A DNA stretch of 28,460 nucleotides from CAIJXB01 sp964439595. Its GTDB lineage: Bacteria > Chlamydiota > Chlamydiia > Chlamydiales > Rhabdochlamydiaceae. Shown here piece by piece: positions 1-8,435 of the stretch (positions are counted from its first letter, which is position 1; the number at the start of each line of letters is the position of its first letter). The notes beneath the pieces are model-generated. The model was given only the letters and a program-made list of their open reading frames with translations. It did not search any database and was not told where the DNA came from. The stretch is taken from assembly GCA_964439595.1 (NCBI GenBank), contig CAYTOK010000021.1, forward strand, positions 1 through 28,460. The letters are read 5' to 3'. A program made the position numbers and the translations under genes.

Positions 1-50
1 GAGAAAAATCTTTTAGCTACAAGCTACGTCCTTTAGGGCGGGGTAGTTGA
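1..50 (+). mobile_element. Candidate right end of an IS200/IS605-type element (degenerate)
   Basis: Bases 23-46 form a hairpin-like end: 5' arm CTACGTCC, loop TTTA, 3' arm GGGCGGGGTAG, followed directly by TTGA. The 5' arm looks like a decayed partner of the 3' arm; the perfect complement would be CTACCCCGCCC, so about three bases are missing and one is changed. A subterminal hairpin followed by a short conserved tail is typical of IS200/IS605-group right ends, where the 3' end of the TnpB guide RNA lies. The frame from base 3 reads ...KLRPLGRGS-stop (stop at 48-50), which resembles the tail of a TnpB protein running into the hairpin. The flanking ATPase gene fragment begins immediately after this point, so the element appears to have cut that gene. 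The rest of the element would lie left of the window, so its identity cannot be confirmed here. Confidence 0.4.
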
Positions 51-503
51 CCTCCCGGAGAGTTTAATGCTTCGAAACTTTCTAAGAATTTAGGGAAGGA
101 TTTTGAAACGGTTTCTTCTTATTTACGGTACTTAGAAGAAGCTGGATTGATTCGTTTTATTTATCCTAAAAGCTCCGGACAAGCTTTTTTAAGAAATCCG
201 GTAAAGATGTATCCTGAAAATACCAATCTTATTTATGCAGCAAACCTTTCTTTAGCTAAAGATCAAGAAAAAGGAAAAGTAAGGGAAACTTTTTTAGTAA
301 ATCAAATACAAATGCAAAAAATCCCCATTTTTTATAGTACTAAAGGAGATTTTAGCATTAATGATATGATAGTGGAGGTCGGGGGAAAAGGGAAAACAGG
401 TAAGCAGGTACGAGGTGAGAAAAATGCCTATATCCTTGCTGATGATATTCTGGTAGGATATGGTTCCACTATTCCTTTATACCTTTTTGGTTTTTTGTAT
501 TAG
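51..503 (+). pseudogene. C-terminal fragment of a DUF4143-type AAA ATPase
   Basis: The open frame starts right after the stop at 48-50 and has no ATG or ribosome site; the first possible start is a TTG at 147. Yet the peptide encoded before 147 is clearly part of the same protein: it reads PPGEFNASKLSKNLGKDFE and continues into a winged-helix-like segment. The end of the protein carries IVEVGGKGKTGKQV and the terminal IPLYLFGFLY, which match the C-terminal nuclease-like region of ATPases of the AAA_14/DUF4143 group. The P-loop ATPase domain that should come first is missing, so about two thirds of the gene is absent or lies on the other side of the putative insertion element. Such ATPases are accessory genes of uncertain function. 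The remaining frame has no internal stop, so the break may be recent. An intact gene restarting at 147 seems unlikely. Confidence 0.6.
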
Positions 504-776
504 AAGCTGGCTAAAATCTAATATCTTTGAAAAGAACATAGTGAATGCTTTGCATATAAACTGAACCTCCCGATCGGAGTGAATATTTGTAAGCGTTCTC
601 TAGCCATGCTTTTTGTCAAGCAGGACTTTATACTTCTTTTCAAGAATAGTAAATAATCTAATTTCGTAACGATTTTGCCTCGATATATACAGGTAGAGGT
701 TAATATAAAAATAGGAAATTCATTCGATTTAGAGTAGTCTTTTTAGTCTATCTATTGGAGTCCACCTCAGTGATTT
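504..776. other. Intergenic region with no gene seen
   Basis: This stretch separates the ATPase fragment from the end of uvrC. I found no convincing open frame, tRNA or strong hairpin with a T-run on either strand. A short palindrome CCGATCGG lies near 570. It may contain decayed remains of whatever accompanied the inserted element. Confidence 0.4.
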
Positions 777-2606
777 CTAGTCTTTCTGTAAATGGCTTTT
801 TATATTTTCAATGTCTTTAAGTGTAAAGCCTAAGTTTTTTTCTATGAGATCATCTTTGTGTAAGAGGATATTTTGTACGCTACCAAAATGGATTAGGAGT
901 TTTTTCTTTTTAATAGGGCCGATTCCGGGGATGTTATCTAGAGCGCTTCCCATGGTTTTTTTTGCTCTTGTTTTTTTATGAAAAGTAATTGCTTTAGAGT
1001 GGACGATATCTCGTATTTTTTGTAGGAAAAAAAGTAGAGGAGAGTGGGACGGGAAGTCGATGGCGTCTTTTACTTCTGCAATATAGGCTCTTTCTTTAGT
1101 TAGGCCTTTATCATGTCTTGCATTTTCTTTGACAAGAGAGACTACATCTATATGGATGAGATCGAGATCTTTTAGCACTTCAAGGGCTGTATTTAGCTGT
1201 CCTTTGCCTCCGTCTATGAGAAGTAGATCAGGGAAGTCCTCTTCTGCTTTAGCGGTGAGAAGTCTTCTTGTTAAAACCTGACGTATTGCTGCGCAGTCAT
1301 CAGAGGTGTGGATGTCTTTAACATGGTAGAGTCTTCTTTTTTTCGGATCTTCTTTTCCATCTATAAATACACACATGGCGGCAACAAGGTTTGTTCCTGA
1401 TAAGCTAGATGTATCAAAGCATTCTATTTTTTTAGGATAGCGAGTTAAATGTAATGTTTCTTGCAGCTTGTATAAAAGGTCTTCTAAAGAGTTTTTTTCT
1501 CTAGCTTTCTGCTCAAAAGCTGCCTTGGCATTTTTATTTGCTAAGTCCAGGAGCTCTTTTTTTTCCCCTTTTTGAGGGAAAGAGCATGTCGGTTTTTTGC
1601 CATGCCTATCTTCTAGTATGCTCAAAATGGTGTCTTTAGAAGATAAGGGGAAAGGGAGGAAGAGCTCTTTAGGAGAGGCTTCCTCTATGTATTCTTGCAA
1701 AAGAAAGGAGGAAAGAAGTTCCTCATCATCTTCAAGGGTGTTTTCAAAGAAAAAATTCTTAGCGCCGGATAGGGTGCCATTTCTAAAAAGCATACGCACA
1801 AGCAAGACTTTATCCCCTTCTCTATAAAAGCCGAGAACATCGGTGTTATTTTGTACGGATTTTGAAAGAATAAGAGTCGGTGTTTTTGTGACATGCTCCA
1901 CCTGTCTTAACGCTTTAAGAATGGCTGCTGCTTTTTCAAATTCTAAGGCTTCAGAGGCCTCTTGCATCTTTTTTTCTAAGGATTTACAAAGATTTTCACT
2001 GTTTCCTTGTAAAAAGTCGATGGTGCCTTGCACGTGTATATTATATTCGGCTTCATCACATTTATGCATACAGGGGGCTAGGCATCTTTTGATGTCATAA
2101 AGCATGCAAGGCCTTGTTCTTCTTTTAAGCTCTTCGTCAGAGCACTGTCTTAAGGGGAAAAGGTGGGTGATTAATTCGAAAGTTTCCCTTGCTGCTTTGC
2201 CGCTAGTATAAGGCCCGAAATGGAATGCTCCATCTTTAGGCTTTTGTTTAAAGCGATTCCACCTAAGTTTAGGCCATTTTTCTTTTGTGTTAATTGAAAG
2301 GCTGATAAAAGTTTTATCATCTTTAAGAAGAATATTGAATTTGGGTTGGTGTTTTTTTATAAGTGTATTTTCTAGTAGAAGAGCCTCTTTTTCTGTTGGT
2401 ACTATAATTGTATCTATAGAAAAAAGCTCTTTAAGTAGAAGAGGGATTGTAGCTCTTGTATCTCTGCCTATGGCAAAGTACTGTTTTAATCTTTTTTTCA
2501 GGCAGGAAGCTTTACCGATATAAATGACGGTGCCCTGCTTATTTTTCATAAGATATACCCCGGCACTTAAGGGATAACTTTCTACAAGGTCTTGATTAAA
2601 TAGCAT
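777..2606 (-). CDS. uvrC: Excinuclease ABC subunit C (UvrC)
   Basis: UvrC makes the two incisions either side of a DNA lesion in nucleotide excision repair, acting with UvrA and UvrB in the cytoplasm. From the chosen ATG at 2606 the protein has 609 residues, a normal length. The N-terminus has the GIY-YIG nuclease pattern (GVYLMKNKQG, VIYIGKA). A UvrB-interacting UVR motif lies mid-protein (EASEALEFEKAAAILKAL). The RNase H-like second nuclease region has IECFDTSSLSGT and LLLIDGGKGQL, and the C-terminus has a helix-hairpin-helix (LDNIPGIGPIKKKKLL). The frame can be extended to a TTG at 2717, but that would add 37 lysine- and phenylalanine-rich residues not typical of the family and would overlap the divergent transporter gene, so I reject it. 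No clear Shine-Dalgarno site precedes 2606. The gene stands alone and shares a 102-base divergent intergenic region with the transporter. Confidence 0.95.
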   Translation of the reverse strand: MLFNQDLVESYPLSAGVYLMKNKQGTVIYIGKASCLKKRLKQYFAIGRDTRATIPLLLKELFSIDTIIVPTEKEALLLENTLIKKHQPKFNILLKDDKTFISLSINTKEKWPKLRWNRFKQKPKDGAFHFGPYTSGKAARETFELITHLFPLRQCSDEELKRRTRPCMLYDIKRCLAPCMHKCDEAEYNIHVQGTIDFLQGNSENLCKSLEKKMQEASEALEFEKAAAILKALRQVEHVTKTPTLILSKSVQNNTDVLGFYREGDKVLLVRMLFRNGTLSGAKNFFFENTLEDDEELLSSFLLQEYIEEASPKELFLPFPLSSKDTILSILEDRHGKKPTCSFPQKGEKKELLDLANKNAKAAFEQKAREKNSLEDLLYKLQETLHLTRYPKKIECFDTSSLSGTNLVAAMCVFIDGKEDPKKRRLYHVKDIHTSDDCAAIRQVLTRRLLTAKAEEDFPDLLLIDGGKGQLNTALEVLKDLDLIHIDVVSLVKENARHDKGLTKERAYIAEVKDAIDFPSHSPLLFFLQKIRDIVHSKAITFHKKTRAKKTMGSALDNIPGIGPIKKKKLLIHFGSVQNILLHKDDLIEKNLGFTLKDIENIKSHLQKD

Positions 2607-2708
2607 AAAGAGTAAAATAAGGTTCTTGACTTTAAACCATATTTTACAACAAGCTTGCTTTTTAAGCTTTAAAAATAGAATGGAAAAATATTTTATGAGG
2701 GCATTTTT
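2607..2708. promoter_or_regulatory. Divergent promoter region of uvrC and the SNF transporter
   Basis: The 102 bases between the two divergent starts must hold both promoters. On the + strand TTGCTT (2655-2660) and TAGAAT (2676-2681) are 15 bases apart, a poor but possible sigma-70-type pair. The sequence AAGCTT-N7-AAGCTT (2651-2669) forms a perfect 6-base inverted repeat that could be an operator or chance. A GAGGG ribosome site at 2697-2701 serves the transporter ATG at 2709. Confidence 0.3.
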
Positions 2709-4061
2709 ATGAGTCAATTAAGAGAACATTGGAGCTCTAGGCTGGGTTTTATTTTTGCGGCAGCTGGATCTGCAATAGGTTTGGGTGTTCTTTGGAAATT
2801 TCCATATACCGTCGGAAAAGAAGGCGGAGGCCTCTTTATTTTAGCCTATTTCCTCTGTGTGCTCTTTGTTGGTATTCCGTTATTCATGGGAGAACTTGTT
2901 TTAGGGAGGCATGCTCAGCTTTCTGCTGTCGGAGCCTTTACCGGCAGGGGTATTTCTTCTAAATGGAGATCCGTTGGTTGGATTGCCGTGCTTGCTTCTT
3001 TTTTAATTATGTCTTACTACAGTGTGATTGCTGGCTGGTGTATGAGCTATTCCTTAATGTCCTTAACCGGAATATTTAAAGGAAAAACTTCGCAAGAAGT
3101 ATCTACCGTCTTTGAGACTCTATCTTCTTCCGGGTTTATTTCTATGTTTTGGCACGGCCTTTTTACTTTAATTACTGTGAGTATTGTAGTGAGCGGTGTC
3201 AGGAAAGGGATCGAGCAGTGGAGCAAGATGATGACAAAGGCTCTTTTAGTGATTTTGCTTTGTTTGTTTTTTTACTCTATAGGACTTGACGGCTTTTCTA
3301 AAGCTGTGAGTTTTATGTTTGAGCCAAACTTGGGAACCTTTAAATTGACAAGTATCTTAGAAGCTCTAGGGCTTGCTTTCTTTACGCTTAGCTTAGGTCA
3401 AGGGATTATGATTACCTATGGCAGCTATATGCAAAAATCGGAAGATATCCCTAGAATGGGTATTATCATAGGATCCATGATCATCTTAGTGGCAATTTTA
3501 GCTGGACTTAGTATTTTTCCTGTGCTTTTTACTTTTGATTTTCCCTCTCAAGGCGGATACGGCCTTGTTTTTCAAACTCTTCCCTATTTATTTGACCAAC
3601 TACCGGGATCTTTGATTCTATCTAGCATCTTCTTTGTCTTACTCTTTTTTTGTGCATTAACTTCAGCAGTTCCCCTTATTGAGGTGGTTGCTGCCACGTT
3701 AATTGATATGTATGAGTGGCAAAGGACAAAAGCAGCAATAGCTGTAGGGTTAGCTACTTTTTTATTTGGTCTTCCTAGCTGCTTTTCTAAAACTCCTATA
3801 TTAGGTTCCTGGGAACTCATTTATGGTATGGATTTTCTCTCCACCATGGACCATCTCGTGACAGTATGGCTTCTGCCTGTAGGAGGCTGGTTAACTGCGT
3901 TCTTTGTAGGTTGGAGGATGGATAAAAACGTGGTTTGGCAGGAGTTTATTGCGGGAAGTTCCTGGAAGTGGGCTTGGGCTGTCTGGCTTATTTTTATACG
4001 TTATGTGGTTCCAGTGTCAGTTTTTGGAATCATCGTGCAAAAAAGTGGTATATTAGGTTAG
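2709..4061 (+). CDS. Sodium-dependent transporter of the SNF/NSS family
   Basis: This is a 450-residue membrane protein of the neurotransmitter:sodium symporter family, which moves amino acids or similar small molecules into the cell with Na+. The N-terminal hallmark is clear: GSAIGLGVLWKFPYTVG (about residues 17-33), the unwound first membrane helix that binds Na+ and substrate. A second conserved stretch, FFTLSLGQGIMITYGSY (about 224-240), corresponds to helix 6. About eleven or twelve hydrophobic segments run through the protein, as usual for bacterial members. The ATG at 2709 has a GAGGG site at good spacing. Substrate cannot be read from the sequence; amino acids are likely, since obligate intracellular chlamydiae import them from the host. 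The gene is monocistronic and ends against the convergent gene at 4325. Confidence 0.9.
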   Translation: MSQLREHWSSRLGFIFAAAGSAIGLGVLWKFPYTVGKEGGGLFILAYFLCVLFVGIPLFMGELVLGRHAQLSAVGAFTGRGISSKWRSVGWIAVLASFLIMSYYSVIAGWCMSYSLMSLTGIFKGKTSQEVSTVFETLSSSGFISMFWHGLFTLITVSIVVSGVRKGIEQWSKMMTKALLVILLCLFFYSIGLDGFSKAVSFMFEPNLGTFKLTSILEALGLAFFTLSLGQGIMITYGSYMQKSEDIPRMGIIIGSMIILVAILAGLSIFPVLFTFDFPSQGGYGLVFQTLPYLFDQLPGSLILSSIFFVLLFFCALTSAVPLIEVVAATLIDMYEWQRTKAAIAVGLATFLFGLPSCFSKTPILGSWELIYGMDFLSTMDHLVTVWLLPVGGWLTAFFVGWRMDKNVVWQEFIAGSSWKWAWAVWLIFIRYVVPVSVFGIIVQKSGILG

Positions 4062-4117
4062 TTAGAGTCTTTACTAAACTCATTTGTCTGAATGATAACT
4101 ACTTGGGGTCTTTTACT

Positions 4118-4164
4118 ATAGGAGGAGCCTTGCTCTTCTTCTATGTAAGAGACCTTTCTCTTTT
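4118..4164. terminator. Two hairpins in the convergent intergenic region
   Basis: Two hairpins lie downstream of the transporter, in the 263-base gap before the convergent gene end at 4325. The first pairs GGAGGAGC with GCTCTTCT around a CTT loop (about 4120-4140, with some G-T pairs). The second pairs AAGAGA (4147-4152) with TCTCTT (4157-4162) and is followed by only a short T-run. They may end transcription of the transporter gene, but neither has a strong T-tract. The rest of the gap shows no gene; a CCCCTTAGT motif occurs twice near 4233 and 4253. Confidence 0.3.
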
Positions 4165-4324
4165 CACAAGAGCTCAGCGTTACTGTTAAAAGTATTAGAT
4201 TTCCTATTAGATATTTTCTCATAGTATGACTTCCCCTTAGTGAAAAGAGGGCCCCCTTAGTAGGATTATACGTATTTTATTTGCTAACAATTCTTAACGT
4301 TATTTTTTAGGTTAACTGTAGCAG

Positions 4325-6277
4325 TTATTTTTTATCTCGACCGGTGGTGCGGTTTTTTAGCCAACTAAATCCCTGAGAGGTAAGCTTAGAAGCCTTCTTA
4401 AGGGTTTCTTCAGCTGCATCTGTTAGATCTGCAGCTTGTGTCCCTAGGTCTTGTACTTTGATTTTTGTTTGTTCTGCTATCCCTGTTAGATCCGGGAGTA
4501 TTGCCTCCTGTAAGGGAGATGATCTGCCTTTACTGGTTATACGGGAGAGGGCTTCTTCGAATTCTCTTAGCGTTTTAGTTGCTTTAGTTGCGGCTTCGAC
4601 AAGAGGTATTTGAGTTTCTGTAAGATCTCTAAGGGAGTTTATAACATTTTGCAGAGAAGAGGTGTTTCTTGATTTAGAGAAAGCAGATTCTAGAAGGGGG
4701 ATGATAGAGGAAGGGGGAGGGCTTTCTATAAGGTCTAGAATAATCTTAGCTGGAATTGCGGAAGGAGCTTTCAATGCAAAGCTGATAAGGTTAAGCTGCA
4801 TTTCATTAAGAGTGAGGAGTTTTTCTATGGTATCTTTAAGCAAGGCTTGTTCAGTAGCTAATTGGATAACTTCTATTGTAGTAGTAGGTGCTTTTAAGAT
4901 TTTATTGATAAACTCAAGAGGAGTGGGGGTTTGGTTAAGTGCTTTGGTAATAAGACTTATTTGGTCATTTCGACAATCCAAAAGATCTGAAACTAATTGA
5001 GGATTGGGATTTTTGATTTTATTCAGAGCTAAAAGCACAAGATCTAATTTTTGCTCTGAGTACTTGTCACGATTTTGATTGAGTTTTCTTAGTATTTGAG
5101 TTGCAGCGAGTCTGATAGGGTCATCCGTGTGGCTAATTAGTTTTCCAGTAAATTCTGTTATCTTTCGTTGCAGTCTGTCAGCTGCTGTTTCTTGTACAGG
5201 ACCAGTCGGTGAAGCCTCCCTAGATGCTTGTTTTTGAGGCGGTAGGAGAGGGGATGCTTCAATGATGTCATCCTTAAGAGGTGCGATGGGACTCTTGGCT
5301 CTAGCAGCCGCAATGCGCTCAGATTGTGATTTAGCAAAGGATGCAGCTTGAGTAGCAGCATGTTCAGCTGATTCGGCAGCATTCAGGGTCTCATTATAAA
5401 TGCTTCTAGCTTTTCTTAAAACAGTAGCTTTTGTATAGCTTGAAGGATTAGGAAAGCTCTCCGTAATCTTGTCATACAAGGAGGCTGCAAGATCAGCCTG
5501 AGTCCTAGCTTTATCAGCTTGAAGTTTAGCTTCGTCAACTAAATCTTTCAATCTAGCGTCTTTGGATAAGTTAGCAGCTTCTGCAGCTAATGTAGCAGCA
5601 GTTTGAAGTTCAGCAATAATACTTTCTGTATCTATGGGAGGTGGTAGTTTTGGTTCTAGAGCAAGAGAAATGTCTGGAACCTTTTTAGCAATTTCAGGGC
5701 CATGAACTGGCTCTTTTTTTTCTTCAGGGGCTTTTTGGTTGGTTGTAAAGGCTTGTGATATTTCTAGGTAGTTTTCGAATAGCGTAGATGTAATCTTTGA
5801 TGCAGTGTCTTTTGAAAGCGTGTCTTTATCTAATACGTACATCGTTAATTCTGTTATTTCTTTTGTAAGTCGAGTTTTACGCCAATTAGAAAGCCAGTCT
5901 GTTTTTTCGTGAAGGCCATTGAGTTTTTCTGCGCACTCAAGAAATTTTTCTGCATTTTTTTTAGGCTGTTCTCTTAGTTTTGCAACCGCTTCTTCTGCAG
6001 CTTCTCTAGTGTCAGGATTTTTCCAACTAGCGATCCAATGACCTATTTTGGCAAGAGTGCCGTCTGGTTTGAGAGGTTTAGCAGTATTTATTTGGTTAGT
6101 CAATTTTTCGGATAGCTCTATAAATTGCTGTTCAGTAATCCTCTTGGGGAAGTTGCTTATGCATTTGTGTGCCACACTTGTAATTGAGCGAAAATCAACG
6201 GAACGGGTGGCTTGGTCGCTTAACCGCGTGTAATAATCATTCGAATGATCTTTTGTTATAATTTCTGATGATGACAT
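4325..6277 (-). CDS. Unknown 650-residue helical-repeat protein, possible secreted effector
   Basis: I do not recognise this protein. It has no signal peptide or membrane segment. Residues 1-180 are helical and charged. Residues 220-330 are alanine-rich and likely coiled coil (AATLAAEAANLSKDARLKD and following). Residues 330-365 form a proline- and serine-rich linker. Residues 410-570 contain about six tandem helical units of 27-31 residues that share the pattern Q/K/T-I/L-x-L-I/V-x-x-A. The unit starts are near K410, Q439, T467, Q494, I525 and Q556; examples are QISLITKAL, QLNLISFAL and QIPLVEAAT. The C-terminus returns to an alanine-rich amphipathic helix. The ATG at 6277 has a GGATAT ribosome site seven or eight bases upstream. 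The gene stands alone. Helical repeats plus coiled coil in a chlamydia-like genome suggest a host-directed or structural protein, but this is inference. Confidence 0.75.
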   Translation of the reverse strand: MSSSEIITKDHSNDYYTRLSDQATRSVDFRSITSVAHKCISNFPKRITEQQFIELSEKLTNQINTAKPLKPDGTLAKIGHWIASWKNPDTREAAEEAVAKLREQPKKNAEKFLECAEKLNGLHEKTDWLSNWRKTRLTKEITELTMYVLDKDTLSKDTASKITSTLFENYLEISQAFTTNQKAPEEKKEPVHGPEIAKKVPDISLALEPKLPPPIDTESIIAELQTAATLAAEAANLSKDARLKDLVDEAKLQADKARTQADLAASLYDKITESFPNPSSYTKATVLRKARSIYNETLNAAESAEHAATQAASFAKSQSERIAAARAKSPIAPLKDDIIEASPLLPPQKQASREASPTGPVQETAADRLQRKITEFTGKLISHTDDPIRLAATQILRKLNQNRDKYSEQKLDLVLLALNKIKNPNPQLVSDLLDCRNDQISLITKALNQTPTPLEFINKILKAPTTTIEVIQLATEQALLKDTIEKLLTLNEMQLNLISFALKAPSAIPAKIILDLIESPPPSSIIPLLESAFSKSRNTSSLQNVINSLRDLTETQIPLVEAATKATKTLREFEEALSRITSKGRSSPLQEAILPDLTGIAEQTKIKVQDLGTQAADLTDAAEETLKKASKLTSQGFSWLKNRTTGRDKK

Positions 6278-6308
6278 AGTGATATCCTAATTACAATTGA
6301 GTCATATT

Positions 6309-6340
6309 ATTATAATTTAATATAATTAATTATTAGTCAA
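6309..6340 (-). promoter_or_regulatory. Candidate promoter for the helical-repeat protein
   Basis: Reading the minus strand, TTGACT (6335-6340) is followed after 20 bases by TATAAT (6309-6314), about 30 bases before the ATG at 6277. Both boxes are near-perfect sigma-70 elements, but the spacing is long; other -10-like hexamers in this very AT-rich stretch give spacings nearer 17. The region is a likely promoter, though the exact pair is uncertain. Confidence 0.35.
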
Positions 6341-6457
6341 TATTAAAAAGTAAGGTTTTTTGATAAATCCTTTGGTTTTAGTAGAAAGAAAAGAGGTTTG
6401 CTTTTTTCTTTGCACAATTGTAAGAGGAAGTTAGAATGAGTGCAGCAAGGAGTATAT

Positions 6458-7846
6458 ATGTCATTCCCTAGGGAGAAATTCACGAGATGGTTCGAGGAAA
6501 ATGAAGAAAGAATCTTAAGAGATTTTTTTCAGTTTTTAGGTTTTTCCAGCATTAGTACGAATCCTGCGTCTAGGGGGGAGTGTATTAAAACAGCTAATTG
6601 GCTTTTAGAGCGTTTAGAGAAAATTGGAATGAAAACGGAGCTTTTGCAAAGTCCCGGACTACCAGTTGTCTTTTCTACCAAGGGAAAAGAAGAGTCTCCC
6701 AGTGTTTTGTTATACCACCATTACGACGTCCAACCTGTGGATCCTATAGAGCTATGGAAGAGCAGCCCTTTTGAAGCCAGGATGGAAGACGGGAAGATTT
6801 TTGCTAGGGGAGCCTCTGATAATAAAGGTCAGTGTTTCATTTCTTTAACTGTATTAGAGGCTCTAAAAGATATTACTTTGCCGAAAGATTTACAGATAAA
6901 GCTATTTATAGAAGGAGAAGAGGAGTCGGGGGGAGCAGGAACGGAAGCTGTTATTGAACAAAATAAAGAGCGTTTAAAGGCGGACTCCCTTTGTGTTATC
7001 GATTTTGACCTGCCCGATCCAGGTGTTCCGGGGATTTCTATGGGATATCGAGGGATTGTGGCTTTTCATGTAGAGTGTGTAAATGCAGCAACGGACCTGC
7101 ATTCTGGCATTCATGGAGGGATTGCTTTAAATCCTAATCGCATTCTAGTGGGAGTTTTATCGAAGCTTTGGGATGAAAAGGGTAGAGTGACCATTCCCCA
7201 TTTTTATGACGGAGTAGAAGCTCTACCTGAAGAAGAAATTGCTAAGATGAATCTATCTTTTGATGAGAAGAAATATAGAGAAGAGTTTGGCGTGGGAGCT
7301 CTTTCTCAAGAAGAGGGGGTTGGATCTAGGGAAGCTTGCTGGCTTAGACCTACTGTAGAAATCAATGGTATGTGGGGAGGGTATACAGGAGAGGGATTTA
7401 AGACGGTCATCCCTGGCTCTTCCTACGCTAAGATCTCTTGCCGTTTGGTGGGAGATCAGGATCCCGTAGCTATCGCTAAGAACTTGGAAGCTTTTCTTAA
7501 GAAAAATACTCCAAAGGGTGCTACAATGAAGGTATCATGTCATCATGGCGCTAAGGCTTTTAGAAGCTCTTTTTCTTCCCCTTTAACTAAAGTAGTTACA
7601 AAAAGTTTGGAAGAAGTTTTTGCAAAGCCCTGTCAGTATACTCTTTGCGGAGGCTCTATTCCTATTGTCCGGCAGCTTGCTGAAGCTGTTGGTGGAGAGG
7701 TAGCTCTTTTTGGCTTTGCTCTGGCTACAGATAATGTACATGCTCCTAACGAGCATTTTAGATGGGAATGTTTTAAAAAGGGTTTTATTTCCGTGGCAAA
7801 AATATTGTGGGAGTTATCTTGCCAGGAGAAACATGGTAAAAAGTAG
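6458..7846 (+). CDS. M20-family metallopeptidase (dipeptidase-like)
   Basis: This 462-residue protein is a zinc peptidase of family M20, close in layout to cytosolic dipeptidases such as CNDP2 and Dug1. It probably hydrolyses dipeptides or small peptides in the cytoplasm. The metal ligands and catalytic residues are visible: H88 and D90 in YHHYDVQPVD, the bridging D121 in GASDNKGQ, the catalytic pair E154/E155 in EGEEESGG, D182 or D184 in VIDFDLPD, and a final histidine in DNVHAPNEHF near the C-terminus. The lid/dimerisation domain lies between (ATDLHSGIHGG). The start is the ATG at 6458, which has AAGGAG five bases upstream; an in-frame GTG at 6440 lacks such a site. Its last 14 bases overlap the next gene, so the two are probably translated together. 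Confidence 0.9.
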   Translation: MSFPREKFTRWFEENEERILRDFFQFLGFSSISTNPASRGECIKTANWLLERLEKIGMKTELLQSPGLPVVFSTKGKEESPSVLLYHHYDVQPVDPIELWKSSPFEARMEDGKIFARGASDNKGQCFISLTVLEALKDITLPKDLQIKLFIEGEEESGGAGTEAVIEQNKERLKADSLCVIDFDLPDPGVPGISMGYRGIVAFHVECVNAATDLHSGIHGGIALNPNRILVGVLSKLWDEKGRVTIPHFYDGVEALPEEEIAKMNLSFDEKKYREEFGVGALSQEEGVGSREACWLRPTVEINGMWGGYTGEGFKTVIPGSSYAKISCRLVGDQDPVAIAKNLEAFLKKNTPKGATMKVSCHHGAKAFRSSFSSPLTKVVTKSLEEVFAKPCQYTLCGGSIPIVRQLAEAVGGEVALFGFALATDNVHAPNEHFRWECFKKGFISVAKILWELSCQEKHGKK

Positions 7847-8435
7847 GATGTTTCGACTTTTTTATCTTGGTGGTGCCGTATTTCCTATGTTTGCCGCCTC
7901 TACTTTAATGGGACCTTTCCTATTTTCTTCTTGTTATATGGGAGGGGTGCTACTTTTTCTTTTCTCCTGTTTTTGGGGTTTTTCCGGGCTGGCGCTTTCT
8001 TTAATAGCCTGCTTGCTTTTTGTAGTAGATGCCCAGTGCTTTTCACACGTAGAGATTTTACTATTTTTAGGTATCTCTATTTGTAGCAGCTTTATAGCGG
8101 TCTCTTTAGATGCGCAGCTAGAGGAAGCAAGCTCTTTAGAAGAAAAAAGGCTGATTGCTCTTTTAGAGGAGGCTAAGGAAGATCTTGCTCTAGCTGTTAC
8201 GGAGATTGAAGCCTTGGAAAAAAAAAGGCTTTTAAAAGACTTAGAGGAAAATGTTGATCAAAAACATCTTCTGGAGCTTTTGCAAAAAGCGCAAAAGCAC
8301 TCCTCAGAGCTAGAGCAGGAAGTGAAGAATTTAGAGGATACGATTACCTCACTTTCTCTTTTTCCTTTAGCAAAAGTATCTAGAAGAAAACCCAAAGAAG
8401 ATACCGGGCAAAGCTTCTTTGCTTTGGAATTTTAG
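7833..8435 (+). CDS. Small membrane protein with C-terminal coiled coil, Inc-like layout
   Basis: This is a 200-residue protein I do not recognise by name. Residues 8-33, 35-66 and 72-92 are strongly hydrophobic and should form three or four membrane segments. Residues 93-172 are a charged, leucine-rich coiled coil (for example LIALLEEAKEDLALAVTEIE). The tail is basic, then acidic. Hydrophobic hairpins followed by a coiled coil recall chlamydial inclusion-membrane (Inc) proteins, but such layouts also occur in ordinary inner-membrane proteins. The start is the ATG at 7833, inside the end of the M20 gene and preceded by AGGAG; the frame is open further upstream, but that stretch merely shadows the peptidase gene. 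Its stop overlaps by four bases with the stop of the convergent F-box-like gene. Confidence 0.7.
   Translation: MVKSRMFRLFYLGGAVFPMFAASTLMGPFLFSSCYMGGVLLFLFSCFWGFSGLALSLIACLLFVVDAQCFSHVEILLFLGISICSSFIAVSLDAQLEEASSLEEKRLIALLEEAKEDLALAVTEIEALEKKRLLKDLEENVDQKHLLELLQKAQKHSSELEQEVKNLEDTITSLSLFPLAKVSRRKPKEDTGQSFFALEF

Noticed and set aside
1597..2523. Several open frames opposite uvrC
   Set aside because: They are shadows of uvrC codons, without ribosome sites or protein-like composition.
2607..2717. Longer uvrC start at the TTG at 2717
   Set aside because: It adds 37 residues unlike UvrC and overlaps the divergent transporter gene; the ATG at 2606 gives the family N-terminus.
7710..7832. Longer start for the small membrane protein, inside the M20 gene
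   Set aside because: The extra 41 residues are only the peptidase gene read in another frame, and the ATG at 7833 has its own AGGAG site.
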